The position numbers and the translations under genes were made by a program. Of a DNA stretch of 64,000 bases, positions 1 through 10,627 are shown piece after piece. How positions within the stretch are numbered: position 1 is the first letter of the stretch; every line of letters starts with the position of its first letter. The notes below the pieces were generated by a model. That model worked only from the letters and a program-made list of their open reading frames with translations. It was not told the origin of the DNA and did no database searches. The stretch comes from Siphonodentalium dalli. Taxonomy: Eukaryota; Mollusca; Scaphopoda; Gadilida; Siphonodentaliidae. The stretch lies in NCBI GenBank assembly GCA_032622095.1, contig CP136069.1, positions 125,631,450 to 125,695,449 of the forward strand, read 5' to 3'.

Positions 1-226
1 AATTTATACAAAGACGGGGGCTCCGGACCCCAGAGTGTCAATCATGTAAACACGTGCATGCGTGTGCATGTATTTGGATAGCGTTGGTTGTTAAAATATT
101 GCGGATTTAAAATGTGGGAATTTATACGGGCGATGCGATCTCGTTGGATTCAGATACCACCCGATACAACAAGGGCATAGTTATAAACTTTTCCATCACT
201 TATTAACTATAAATTCTATAAACTAG

Positions 227-294
227 TCTACCTGTTACTACTTTGAGGAACTTTACTACCTGTTACTACTTTGAGGAACTTTACTACCTGTTAT
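227..294. repeat. Short tandem repeat, 28-bp unit
   Basis: About 2.4 copies of a 28-bp unit beginning CTACCTGTTACTACTTTGAG follow each other almost without change. The surrounding 1-576 is AT-rich and shows no coding sequence or recognised element. Confidence 0.8.
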
Positions 295-576
295 TATTTT
301 TAACAAGCACACTGCCTATATGGCATTATTAATATGTATAGACTTTAACACATTTATTAATATAATATACAAACAATTTATTATCTTATGTTAGTATCAC
401 ATCCTAGTGTTGAGTTTCGGGGTTGCTTTGGACTATATATATACAACCCCACTACATATATGTTATTTGATATTATAAATATATATATAATTACATTACT
501 TGGTGGCTGACAAACCTTTGTGTCATAGATACACCACAAACTGATTTATGTTGGGTACCAGATAAGAAATTAAGGT

Positions 577-880
577 TTATGGCCATGCGCCTTGCTGATT
601 GAAGCACCGGGGCCGCCTCCGTAGTAATATTGGACACCGGGGTCCCCTCCATAAGATTGTATACGACTTACTAATTATATCACCCGGGTCCTTCCATGAG
701 AATACCATGCACCTTACCGGTTGAGGCGCCGGGATCCAACCCGTAAAAGGGTCATACACGTTGATGGCTGGGACATCGGGGTTTCCGCGTGGGAGTTCGT
801 GCGCCTTGATGACTGGGTCATCGAGGTCCCCTCCATTTAGTACCATGTGCCTTACTTACTGAGTCATCGGGACGGGAACT
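577..880. repeat. Degenerate tandem repeat, GC-rich
   Basis: Imperfect units recur around 583, 707, 799 and 843. Each has a form of CATGCGCCTTRCTGATTG followed by a CACCGGGGTCC-like block. The spacing is irregular, roughly 45 to 125 bp. Short minus-strand ORFs across it are by-products of the repeat and match no known protein. Confidence 0.5.
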
Positions 881-1170
881 TAAAATATTGCCAAGCATAG
901 TGTTGTGTAGAGGAGACATTGCAACATATATAGCCCGTGTATTTTGTGTCCAGCAGTATTGCGTGAACGATTCTTTTGACAAATATGTTTTAAGCCGTTT
1001 TTTGCTCTTATCCTCATTTGACTTTTCCAAAAGGCCTCTGGTCTACCTGCCGGCATCTCACTTTGACTTGTTTTTGTCATTCTGGTGTGCCAGGTTTGGT
1101 GTTCACTACGTCTGGACAACGTGTTACCTGGTCAGACACCCACTTAGCAAATATTGCTTACACATAAGAC

Positions 1171-1302
1171 CATAGGTCGCCTCGCATATATAAGAGAATG
1201 CATTGGCTTAACATGTTAAAAATGATAAAATTGTCAAAGAATGTAGAAAAAAATCTTTTTTTTAGGCCAATGCATTCTCTTATATATGCGAGGCGACCTA
1301 TG
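1171..1302. repeat. Perfect 37-bp inverted repeat (hairpin)
   Basis: Positions 1171-1207 and 1266-1302 are exact reverse complements of 37 bp, separated by a 58-bp AT-rich loop. The inner part of the arm (AATGCATTCTCTTATATATG) recurs singly near 5347-5371 and twice near 10233-10330. The arm is therefore part of a dispersed family. A small MITE or foldback remnant is most likely; a hairpin RNA is possible but there is no transcript evidence here. Confidence 0.8.
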
Positions 1303-2067
1303 AGTAGTACAGGAGGCTCGTTGACCCCACATGTAAAAATAGATTTTTTGGCGGTAAAATTGTTTGTACTAAAATATTCAAAAAAATATTTCAAAACCTA
1401 ATTGGTTTTTTTCCAAAATAAAAAAAAAAAAAGTTTTAAAAAATCTTAAAAATTTATGAAACTTTGAGTTTTCGGTCTCTTACCCAAATATCGGCCGACT
1501 ATTAAATGTCGAATGTTTTTAAATTATTTGCGTGTAATATCTTTTGTTATTGGCCAACTATTTTTGTTCAAACAAATTTTAAATATTTTTTCATGAAACT
1601 CTGTTAATTTTATTAATCGAAGTTTAGAAATAGCTTTATACCAATTATATGTGTATGGACTGGTCCGAGTCGCTGTAATTTTGGCCATTGACACTATAGG
1701 TATGATTGCATACATTCCAGTGTTTATCATCAGACGCAGTCTCGTCTATTACATCATATAATTGTCTCCACAATACCTGAAATAATTTGACGCCATTACT
1801 CTTACATAAATAATAAAGAGCGTTTATTCTTTACTTCTCTATCCCGATGAAGTTATTGAGTATATGACACGTGTGCATTATCGCGAATTATTGGAAGAAT
1901 TATTGAGATGTTGTACTATTTTGAAAGCAGTCACGCTAGGACGAAGAGTGTGATGCGAAATTACTACCCCGAATGAACTGACATATTCTATGGAACAAAT
2001 TTTCAAGTATGTACACACACATAATCACACGCGTCAATAGGGTAACACTGTATAGGTCGAAAAAGAG
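1303..2067. other. No gene seen; AT-rich intergenic DNA
   Basis: Long A and T runs around 1410-1450 and no convincing ORF. A short segment at 1800-1860 is about three-quarters identical to 2620-2700, so part of this stretch is an old repeat. It carries one copy of the recurrent 12-mer ATAAAGAGCGTT at 1813-1824. Confidence 0.5.
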
Positions 2068-2138
2068 TGACACCTTGGATAAATTGACCAAATGACTGCT
2101 ATTATATCTGTTGACAGCTATGTGTGGTCCGACTCGTT
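2068..2138. repeat. Left copy of a direct repeat flanking the ATPase ORF
   Basis: This 71-bp stretch (TGACACC ... GACTCGTT) returns in the same orientation at 5143-5212 with a few changes and small gaps. The pair brackets the ATPase ORF at a spacing of about 3.07 kb. The repeat could be the worn end of a mobile element that carried the ORF, or simply two copies of a dispersed repeat. Confidence 0.6.
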
Positions 2139-3414
2139 CAATTAAGTTATCGATAGCTTGTCTGAACATCATTACTTGTTTAACGGGTTATGATCACGTA
2201 AGGTTGATAAGCTGTGTCATTGTTAGCATTAACGCGATAATTAGTTATCAAAAATATGCATACATAATACGTACATGTGATAAGACACTCAATAATAGAA
2301 GTTACCTTTGTGTTGTTGTTATAACCACCTTACGTAATAACCACTTATCGACCTATTCATACTTACGCTCATATATAATCTTATATAATGTTGCCTCATC
2401 TGTGCTAACTATTTTCGGGAGTTATGGTATACAAATATCTATGATTGCGTGTGTGTTCACCTGTACATATTATCAGTTTATCGAGCTATTCATACTTACG
2501 CCAAAGTAAGTAATCTGTACATATTAAGCTTATTAGCAGCTTATCACGTGATCAGTAAGTGTGCCAATCGGGTGTCCACATATGTCCACAATGTTTTATT
2601 TGCAATAATTGGACATTATACTCTCACGTAAATAACAAGGAGCCTTTATTTATTACCTCTCTATCACGATGAAGTTATTAAGCATCGTGTAGCACTATTT
2701 CACCAAAGGTCACATGTTAGACGTGCACACGTATACATACGTAATATCAGACTAAACAAAGCTGTTGATATGTTTCTTTCATCTTTTATATGATGGCGCT
2801 ATATGTTATATACTCGATAGACCTAGTTACCGCCTGTGCTCAGTCGCACATAAGCGAAACAAACGCTCTTTATTTAAATAACATGGAGGCTACTCTAACA
2901 CTCTTAGTTTTTCCAACAAAATGGTTATCAAATTCGATCACCAATAGAACTGTCTGTGAAACAACGATGACTTATAACAATCTTTAACTTATTTATCGAT
3001 CTATGCTAGAACATGGCCGCAACAAAATCATGACCATTACAAAAAACATTACCTCAACCTTACCATTACGTATGCATATAAATTTACCATGTGTAAATAT
3101 TGTCAGATTATCGTCTGATGAGCAAATCCGATGTTTACATTATACTTAATCTCAGGTATGACTAGAATTGTATCATGTGTGCACATGACATCATTAGAAG
3201 GGGCAATACACTCAAGGAGTTAAAGTGACACGAAACAAGGGACGTGATGCAATATTGGTGTTTGAATATTAAAGGAACACAAGACACTCTAAAGGGACAC
3301 AAGACACTCATTATGAATGAATGTTAACAATACAAGCGCAGTGGTTGGAAGTTAAAATGACACAGAACAATATTTAAAGTTCAAATTTTCGGGCACTTAA
3401 TGCGCCTTTTATCA
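2139..3414. other. No gene seen between flanking repeat and ATPase ORF
   Basis: AT-rich DNA with only short, compositionally biased ORFs. The degenerate copy of 1800-1860 lies at 2620-2700, and one AACGCTCTTTAT lies at 2862-2873. No integrase, DNA polymerase, protease or capsid-like reading frame was seen. Confidence 0.5.
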
Positions 3415-4833
3415 TTACGTATCGTTTCTCACTCTACAATTCCCAATAATCCACTCACTCTCTCCCCGCTTATAGATATATAACGAAAACGAGTTTTTTA
3501 CGTGTCTCTGAACATCATAATGATCTTCGAACAAAAGCCCGCAGTCATTACAAGGGTACGACATGTCTTCTCGAATGTCTATGTTTTGACGGTTCTTCTT
3601 ATTAATTTCATCGAGCTCACCAGGTGGCCTTATGTCGTTAGTATAGTCATTATGTTGACCCTGGGGCACAATATAATTATATGCTATGCCCTTCTGTTGA
3701 CCAGGGAGTTCTCTGTCATCGTATTTCATCGCATTCTGTTGACCCTGGGTCTCAGTGTCTTTTGTATGTTTTTTCATCCCATTCTGTTCATCTGGGTGTT
3801 CTCTGTCTTTTTGGAGATTATATTTCATGCCATTCCATTCACCCATATGTTGGTTCGTGTCCTCTTTTAGTACATTCTGTCGCGGACGTAATGTGTCCGG
3901 TGTTGCGGCTTTTAAATCCACCAGTAGGTAGCCGTATGGTTCACTCGTCGCTTCCGAAAACTCTCGAACCATACGCTGAGAACATTCAGGATACATCTGT
4001 CTTGATAATGTTAAAATTAATCCCTTGTCGATTGGGTTATTGAACAATACCAAATATTGACAATTTCGTCGTTGCGTTGGATCTTTGTTGTAGTAGAAAT
4101 TCTGGTTCAAACTTATCAAAGATAAGTTCAAATGGTGACTTCCTTCGGAATGCAAATCATTAACTCTCTGGTCTTTTGATGAAGTTTGCATCAAGTAATC
4201 GAGTATAACTAGATTTTTATACCGGGGGTTGATAAGAGAATCCAAGTTTGCTGGTATTCCTCGTATAAAGTTGACCTGAGGGGTGACGGTATACTTTATT
4301 TCGTCATATAGGGGCTGCCAATATTTATAAAACCATATTATTCTGTCAGGTGCGGGTGATATTTTTGAGGCAGACTTTTGTAGCAAGGTTTTCACGAAGT
4401 ATGTCTTCCCACTAGATGTCGGTCCACTTACACATGCCGTGAATGGATGCTTGAAAATAAAATCTTCCTCGATTTTAGCCATTGGATCATCAAAGCAGGA
4501 TGTTATGTCGCTTGGTGGCTGTTGTTGTTGTTGTTGGTGGTGGTGTTGTTGTTGTTGTTGTGGCTGATGATACTGTTGTTGTTGTTGGTGTTGTTGTTGT
4601 TGTTGTTGGTGGTGGTGTTGTTGTTGTTGTTGTTGTTGTGGCTGATGATACTGTTGTTGTTGTTGTTGTTGTGGCTGATGATACTGTTGTTGTTGTTGGT
4701 GTTGTTGTTGTTGTTGTGGCTGATGATACTGTTGTTGTTGTTGTTCTGAAGGCGTGTGTTTAACTTTGATATGACGCTTCAAACTATCTTGCCAATCATA
4801 GACACTTAAGCACTCTTCACATTGATACTTCAT
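3415..4833 (-). CDS. Zinc-finger P-loop ATPase of viral/Polinton packaging-ATPase (A32-like) type
   Basis: An intact 472-residue ORF, by far the longest in the window. Residues 5-26 form a C2H2 zinc finger (C5, C8, H21, H26). Residues 28-107 are almost pure Gln/His, encoded by a CAG/CAA array. Residues 126-320 are the ATPase core: Walker A GPTSSGKT at 137-144; Walker B NLVILD ending at D212; GSHH at 231-234; and SLNQN at 241-245, the likely sensor region. This order (Walker A, Walker B, HH, QN) is what A32-like/FtsK-HerA packaging ATPases of Polintons and large DNA viruses show. Residues 325-405 are imperfect 15-20-residue repeats rich in Gly, Gln and Met. A C-terminal zinc finger (C428, C431, H444) lacks its second His, so the last 25 residues may follow a frameshift. 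The ORF stands alone, so it may be a relic of a mobile element or a captured gene. The family call is inferred from motifs only. Confidence 0.7.
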   Translation of the reverse strand: MKYQCEECLSVYDWQDSLKRHIKVKHTPSEQQQQQYHQPQQQQQHQQQQQYHQPQQQQQQQYHQPQQQQQQQHHHQQQQQQHQQQQQYHQPQQQQQHHHQQQQQQPPSDITSCFDDPMAKIEEDFIFKHPFTACVSGPTSSGKTYFVKTLLQKSASKISPAPDRIIWFYKYWQPLYDEIKYTVTPQVNFIRGIPANLDSLINPRYKNLVILDYLMQTSSKDQRVNDLHSEGSHHLNLSLISLNQNFYYNKDPTQRRNCQYLVLFNNPIDKGLILTLSRQMYPECSQRMVREFSEATSEPYGYLLVDLKAATPDTLRPRQNVLKEDTNQHMGEWNGMKYNLQKDREHPDEQNGMKKHTKDTETQGQQNAMKYDDRELPGQQKGIAYNYIVPQGQHNDYTNDIRPPGELDEINKKNRQNIDIREDMSYPCNDCGLLFEDHYDVQRHVKNSFSLYIYKRGESEWIIGNCRVRNDT

Positions 4834-5799
4834 TTTCCTATATAATCAGTGAAATCGAGCGTTCTTCTATGCACCTATATTTATATAGAACAGAAACAAG
4901 GGAAACGTGGTGGACTAGTTAACTAGTTCAGGCTGTCGTTCACAACGTCTCTTAGTGTTGTTTGTACTGGATACAAATTTATCACATTGGCTACAATACA
5001 ACCTACCTATCCAAATGTCAATGCAATTATGAGTGATTTCAATATGAACACTCTATTATATAGATATGTGTAACCTGGTGACATGATGAAATCGATTGTG
5101 TACTGAGTTGACCTCCGGCTTCGCGCCGATTGTGTACTGAGCTGACACCGTGGATAAATTGACCAATGACTGCTATTGTATCCTTTGACAGATATGCGTG
5201 CGCAGACTCGTTTGATGTTCGCTATCGCATTACTATGTTTTAATAGCCGAGACTTCACTTCTCGTCTGACTCTCTTACCGACAATACCTGTTGATTCCCC
5301 GTCTACACAGTGCTTCTCCGGCAGACTATATATAACGTCTGAGACTCGCATATATAAGAGAATGCATTGGCACAAGGCATAACTGTAACCATCACAATGT
5401 GGTCAATGAACCGGTTCCAATGATATCCATATTGGTATGGTGTTATTGAGAGACCGAAGATATTTTAGGCTGTTGAAGCTTTATTTGGGCGTTTTTGGCC
5501 GTTTTGTTGGGTAAAGGGTTAATGTCGTTATCTACTTTTTTGTAGACTGTCATCTCCCTTTCGAGACATAGGTTCCGAATCACCACAGAGCCCCCCGGTC
5601 GTTAACCAAATATATTGACATTTGATCATTCCAGAACATGAGAATACATGACAATGGTCTGTCTAAGTGAAGTTCAGTGAACCAAGTGATTTTTGGAAAG
5701 TTGATTCTCCCTATTCAACTGATGTTCAATCTATATCTATATTTGCGAATGTCTGTGTTCTATAGAAATTCACAGGGGACCATCTAGATGGCACAAAGG
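4834..5799. other. ATPase upstream region and flanking repeat copy
   Basis: This is upstream of the minus-strand ATPase ORF. The right copy of the flanking direct repeat lies at 5143-5212. A single copy of the CATATATAAGAGAATGCATT motif shared with the 1171-1302 hairpin lies near 5347. No coding sequence is recognised, and no promoter can be called with confidence. Confidence 0.5.
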
Positions 5800-6360
5800 G
5801 GTCTACTAGGGGTAACTTTTTACGAGAAAGATAATGGTGCGGGTTAGGATTTTCTAAAGTGACGCCGTTGTTGTCGGGGGCAGAAAAGGGGGAGGGGCAG
5901 AATTTTTTATGTCGCCGATTGCCACGAAAATTAGATATAATCATCCCTATGATATAAGGAATCTAATGGTGTTGTTTAAACATGTCGAAAGTGGCGCCAT
6001 TCGCTTCAGGGATGCACGGAAGGGGAGAGGGGCACCAACATTGATCAAACTAAAATTAGCCCTGAATTTCACCAAATTGATATATACTTCTCCATGATAC
6101 AAGGACTCTAATTGTGCGATTTAAAGACTCCAAATTGCTGTCGTTTGGATGAAAGACTGGGAGGGGCACTCAATTTGATAAGAATGGGTTTAGTCGCCGA
6201 TTGCGTGGCTTAAACCTGTCAAAAGTGGCGTCATTCGAGTCATAGTCTGAAATAGGGACGGGAGGGTCACCAAAACTGTTTAGTGCCAATTACAATCAAA
6301 TTCATACAAGTTCTCCTCAAATGATACGAGGAATCAAATCGTGCGTGTTAAAAACGTATA
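5800..6360. repeat. Degenerate tandem repeat, roughly 90-145-bp units
   Basis: Units share AAAGTGGCGCCATTCG and GGGAGAGGGGCACC blocks, seen near 5856, 5988, 6131 and 6220. Identity between units is modest and spacing varies, so this is an old minisatellite or the core of a decayed element. No function is apparent. Confidence 0.5.
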
Positions 6361-7069
6361 ATGAGCTAGCAGAACAGATACATAGAAGAAAGCATTAAAC
6401 GTATATTTCTCATTTTACTTAGCAGATACACATATTCTTGCAAACTGAGAGACCTCGAACCGTCAGGGGATTGCATATTAGAATGGATCATGTATATATT
6501 ATAATACAATTTAGTCTGTTCCATTCAATATAGTTTCCACACAAAAAAATAATAATAAACCACTCAAAATCACGCTCTGTGTCGGACACATGTAGCTGAT
6601 ATACTGCATAGAAACATTTCTTTTAAACTGAGAATATTTCGCCAATAGATAGCGCCATGAACAGAGGAGCACCTGGACATTTCTTTAATACATCTGTATC
6701 TTCATGGATATATGATAGCCAGGTGTCCTCAAAATCTTAGTCTAACCAACTAGATTAATTGATACATCTTTATATATGTAAAGCCCAATTGTCGTCTTTA
6801 AATTTTGCGAACTAATGTGTATCATAACGTCTGACGTATACGCAGAAAATAAATAAATACTTCTTTATTGGTGGAACGGATTAATCACGATAAACAAAAC
6901 GAAATTTGACAAGGTGAGCCACTACTTACATTCTTTGTGTGAGAATAATGTTTTGTGATGCTATTTGAATATACAATTTATGAGAATACGTACGTGTAAC
7001 ACTTTGAGCAAGAGTAACCTCTACTCCCACCAAATATCCACAACATGCAGAGGGTTTCACACTACTTTA
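6361..7069. other. No gene seen; possibly body of the adjoining Helitron
   Basis: AT-rich DNA without a convincing ORF. It lies just upstream of a Helitron-type 3' terminus and could be that element's body, but no TC 5' end could be identified. Confidence 0.4.
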
Positions 7070-7098
7070 ACCTGGGCAACGCCGGGTAACCATGCTAG
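7070..7098 (+). mobile_element. Helitron 3' terminus
   Basis: A GC-rich hairpin (ACCTGGGCAACGCCGGGT, 7070-7087) is followed seven bases later by CTAG at 7095-7098 and then a T. A stem-loop a few bases before a terminal CTAG, inserted ahead of T, is the hallmark of Helitron 3' ends. The 5' end was not found, so the element's length is unknown. Confidence 0.65.
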
Positions 7099-7409
7099 TA
7101 AGTCATAAAATAACTCAACAAATCGTTACCTATATATCAAGGTGACATATAAGAGCTTATAATGCTCCCAAAGTGTCATAACTTTCTGACTACCACCTCT
7201 TAAGATACCTTAGAATATCAGGGGGAACTTACATTTTTTGGGGTGTTATATAATTATGCACAACATTTTTGGTACCGCTTGTCGGTCGTGTCACTCTGTT
7301 ACTTCAACTGCAATCAAACCGATCTCCGAAATCAAGATGTGGTTCCAATGAAAATACAATGCAGGTTGACGTAATTACGTATTTATTTTCAGCAAACCAG
7401 CTGCAAAGG

Positions 7410-7490
7410 CGTGTCGATGACGTCAAAGTATTGCAGGGGATAGACCATATCAGCATCAACCATATCAATCACGTGACTGCTGACGTCACG
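7410..7490. promoter_or_regulatory. Cluster of CRE and E-box sites (candidate)
   Basis: Two perfect TGACGTCA palindromes (7418-7425 and 7481-7488) and one CACGTG (7470-7475) lie within 75 bp, in DNA that otherwise matches no repeat in this window. Such octamers bind CREB/ATF factors in animals. There is no adjacent gene to regulate, so chance or a repeat origin remains possible. Confidence 0.25.
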
Positions 7491-8075
7491 GCCGAAGACA
7501 AACTGCGTGTTGTATCTGCAAATCATCGGATCACTGTGCCCTGATTACAAACTGCATCACAGAGATATGTCCCCTCGCTGTGTTGGCCAGACAACTGCCA
7601 CCACGTACGTGATGGTGTCAATTGTTTGGAGCGGAAAATTCCTTGGAAATGTCATATAGAAATGGCGGTCATCACCACGACGTGTCACGTGTGTCGTTTC
7701 TAATCACGCTTTCTTGTCTGACTACTGACGAATCTAGTTAATTCAAGCTTATACTAATCACAAGGGCACCAAAGAGAACATTTCCTATACAAGTTGGAGA
7801 TGTTCATGGGTTTTAGCTGAAGGTATACTAAGCTCGTTTTAGATACATGTTTTTTATTTGCTTCTAGATAATCGGTGTAGAAGTTAACCCGACGGACTAC
7901 ATGTATATCGGACAATTTCGGATTAATTTGATCTGATCGGGCAATTTTAAATTACATATATACATGGACAGCTAAGTTTATCAGAATTTATCAGTACTGT
8001 TGAGAATATGTTGATTTAGTAAAATAAATCATATATATAGCTGGAAATATAATTATTCTTACTCCACAATTGTAA
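7491..8075. other. No gene seen
   Basis: Unique-looking AT-rich DNA with a further CACGTG near 7685 and no ORF of note. It ends at the 5'-truncated L1-like LINE. Confidence 0.4.
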
Positions 8076-8572
8076 ATGAAAAGGATAGCAAGACAAAATG
8101 TTCCATTGGAAAACGGATATTCCCCGATGCAGTGTTGCTTGAAATCAGAGGTGCCACCATACGCTTTTCCGCAAATCGAATACGTGAGCGAACAAAAATC
8201 GAGAAAATCTGACATAAAAAAAGTCAAAATTATTTCAGATCTTGAGCATCCAACATGTAGCTCTGATGAAAAACAGAAAATAATAGAAGACTTGGAAAAA
8301 GTAGAAGCAATGAGAAAAGAAACAATCCGCGGAACCACGGTTAGATCTCGCGTAAAATGTATAGAGGAAGGCGAAAAGCCAACAAAATATATTCTAAATT
8401 TAGAAAAACATAATTACATCTCCAAAACCCTGACCAGCCTGACAGTCGCGAATGGTAGTACGACCACGAAACAAACCAATATTATGAAAGAAGCCCGAAA
8501 TTTTTATCCTAACTTATACTCATATGGGCATATAGGTCAATGAACGATCCCGATTTAAACTCCCTTTTTACC
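8076..8572 (+). pseudogene. L1/Tx1-like LINE ORF2 fragment, endonuclease-RT linker
   Basis: The 155-residue frame from 8076 carries the linker typical of L1-like ORF2, between endonuclease and reverse transcriptase. A Lys/Glu-rich helix is followed by IRGTTVRSRVKCIEEGEKPTK, close to the family's IRG..IRS...W.E.GEKPTKYF signature, and by an LNLEKHNY segment. The open frame ends near 8543. The next shared residues (NDPDLNSLF) are read in another frame to about 8570, where a pearl-like element interrupts the gene. The LINE resumes after 9090. The 5' part of the LINE is missing, and the copy cannot be active. Confidence 0.75.
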
Positions 8573-9090
8573 CCCCGCATATAGGAATGGGTTCCGTCCG
8601 TCCCGATTTGTAAGAGTCATAACTTGAACAAATGTAAACGGATTTAAAAGATGTGTGGTATATGAGTTCACCTGACCAGTACCTAGAATGAGTTCGCAAG
8701 CCAGGTCCGGCCGGATATTTTTACCGGACTTTGTTTATTATTTTTGTCGAATTTACCAAATAGCAAATAGACGACGTCACAGCGCTCATTTCCACAAATA
8801 TAAACGGATTGCAAAGATTTTTGATATATGAGTTTACATGATCAGTATCTAGAACGAGGTCGTAAACCAGGTCCGGCCGGATATTTTCAGCAGAGTTATT
8901 GGACTTTGTTTATTATTTTTGGTGCAAATGGACGACGTCACATGGTTATTTCCACAAATGTCAGTACCTAAAATGAGTTTGCAAGCCAGGCTTTTTGACA
9001 AAATCCCACCTCTTGTTTAGCACATAAAGAGAACGCAAACATTATTGAGAATGCACTTCCCCAACTGCACAATTCGGCGGGGGATACCGT
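8566..9090 (-). mobile_element. Pearl-like non-autonomous element inserted in the L1-like LINE
   Basis: The left border is CCCCCCGCATATAGG and the right border TTCGGCGGGGGATA. These match, in reverse, the borders of the element at 33342-34586. Inside are units of roughly 170 bp containing AGGTCCGGCCGG and GACGACGTCACA, plus a short ACGG-type stretch next to the left border. Core repeats plus an ACGG microsatellite is the layout described for bivalve pearl elements. The LINE reading frame stops at one border and resumes after the other, which supports an insertion. Confidence 0.65.
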
Positions 9091-9655
9091 CGTCTGCGAC
9101 TGCTTGTTAAAGATGGAACATGTACCAAACTAAACGCCACGCAGACCTCAAGTATTGAATGACCCTTAATATTGCAAGAATTAACATACGCGCTTAAGAG
9201 CACCAAAAATAATAAAAGCACAGGGCCATCCGGATACACCTATGCATTTTATAAATGTGTTTGGTCTGACTTAAGTCCCATTTTAACAGAGTCGCTCAGT
9301 AAATCATTTTCAGTGGGAGAACTATCATTCGCACAAAAGCAAGGTATTATAACTTTGATTAAAAAAAAAGGATAAAAATAGGCAGATGCTAAAAAAACTG
9401 GCATCCGATCTCCCTGTTGAATACATCTTACAAACTAGCCTCGTCATGCATAGCGAACAGTATAAAACGTGTGCTACCATCTATAATCAATCCCGATCAA
9501 ACTGGGTTTTAGCGGGTATGTCTATATAGGTGATAACACCCGACTAACATATGACATAGTTCACAGGACAAAACAAGAAAATAAATCTGGCCTACTACTC
9601 CTTATCGATTTTGAAAAAGCGTTTGACACTGTTTCCTATGTGCGAGATCTGCACA
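9091..9655 (+). pseudogene. L1/Tx1-like LINE ORF2 fragment, RT fingers and motif A
   Basis: Continuation of the LINE interrupted at about 8570. The frame at 9172-9375 reads ELTYALKSTKNNKSTGPSGY and PILTESLSKSFSVGELSFAQ, the usual start of an L1-type RT domain. After frameshifts, LLLLIDFEKAFDTVSY at 9596-9643 gives RT motif A with its catalytic Asp. The YADD box and everything downstream are absent, so the copy is 3'-truncated and dead. Confidence 0.8.
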
Positions 9656-10232
9656 CATAAAATCCGAGAAACCCAAACGTTCTTACCAGAGTTGCGACCA
9701 TTGTTTCTACTTTATATCAATTATATAACGAGATAATTTGAACACACGCCAACCGATTCCATTCGTATCTGTTATGACTTGTGGCTCTTCCACAACAATA
9801 TCTGGAAACAAGTGTCAACCAACTTGAAATACTTTTCTGATAGATTCACTCTTTTAGGTTAAAAAAAACCCGTTGAGTCTTCCCATGTTTACTTTTCGTT
9901 TGTTTGAATTTATACAGAAAATGTCTAAGCTACGAATGCCAGTTGGGAGGTACTATTTTGTTATATATATTATCTTCTACCATTAAAAACACAGTATCTA
10001 TGATTTATCAATTATAGACTCCAGTCTTCCAATGTCCGTTTACGCAGGGGCTTGTGTCTATATCTCCGTTGGGGTGTCCAGTTTGGAATGTCCAACTTCA
10101 CGCCTTGAACCAGAGTAAATACCAAACTCAGGAAATTCCATTTACATCCTCCTGCATGGTGTGAGATCTTCGAACTGGTGACTTAACCATTTCATGGCGG
10201 GAATTGCGCTGATGCAGCATTAAAGACCATGT
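9656..10232. other. No gene seen
   Basis: AT-rich DNA following the truncated LINE. No ORF, tandem repeat or element border was recognised. Confidence 0.4.
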
Positions 10233-10330
10233 GCCAATGCATTCTCTTATATATGCGAGTCTCCCATATGGCTTACAATATCAAGGTAATTATTGTTATG
10301 CCATTGTATTCTCTTATATATGCGAGCCGC
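10233..10330. repeat. Two direct copies of the 25-bp hairpin-arm motif
   Basis: ATTCTCTTATATATGCGAG occurs at about 10240-10260 and again at 10307-10326. Each lies near a GCATTGGCACA- or GTGCCAATGC-like sequence. It is the same core as the arm of the 1171-1302 hairpin, here as direct rather than inverted copies. Confidence 0.7.
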
Positions 10331-10475
10331 ATTGGCACAGGGTTTTTGCTAAATTTCAGGAAGCTCCAGTCATGAAGGGGTTAAGCTTTCCAATTGCGGT
10401 ACATTTCCAACCAACCTGTCACCTCCTCTTCAAATCGATTGCCATTTAGTCCAAACAAGTCACCAACATTATACT

Positions 10476-10627
10476 GTTGTCGCCCGCGATTGAGTGAGAC
10501 ACGGGGGATTTGTCGCCCTCTCGAGAACTGGAATGTCTCTCGAGGGCCACCAGGCCCGAGGGTGACATTCCAGATCGAGAGCGGCGACAAATCCCCGTGT
10601 CTCACTCACGAAAACAAGGGCGACAAC
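10476..10627. repeat. Long near-perfect hairpin, about 73-bp arms
   Basis: The sequence from GTTGTCGCCC at 10476 folds back onto GGGCGACAAC ending at 10627 with few mismatches and a tiny loop around ACCAG. Overlapping short ORFs on both strands are artefacts of the palindrome. A foldback or MITE origin is most likely. Confidence 0.75.

Noticed and set aside
4447..4763. Plus-strand ORFs made almost only of Val/Leu opposite the Gln/His tract
   Set aside because: They are the complement of the CAG/CAA array inside the ATPase ORF. The Gln/His frame continues into clear domains on both sides, while these do not.
2068..5212. LTR retrotransposon around the ATPase ORF
   Set aside because: The flanking direct repeats are only about 70 bp, with no primer-binding site, gag, protease or RT between them, and the ORF runs on the minus strand with a packaging-type ATPase.
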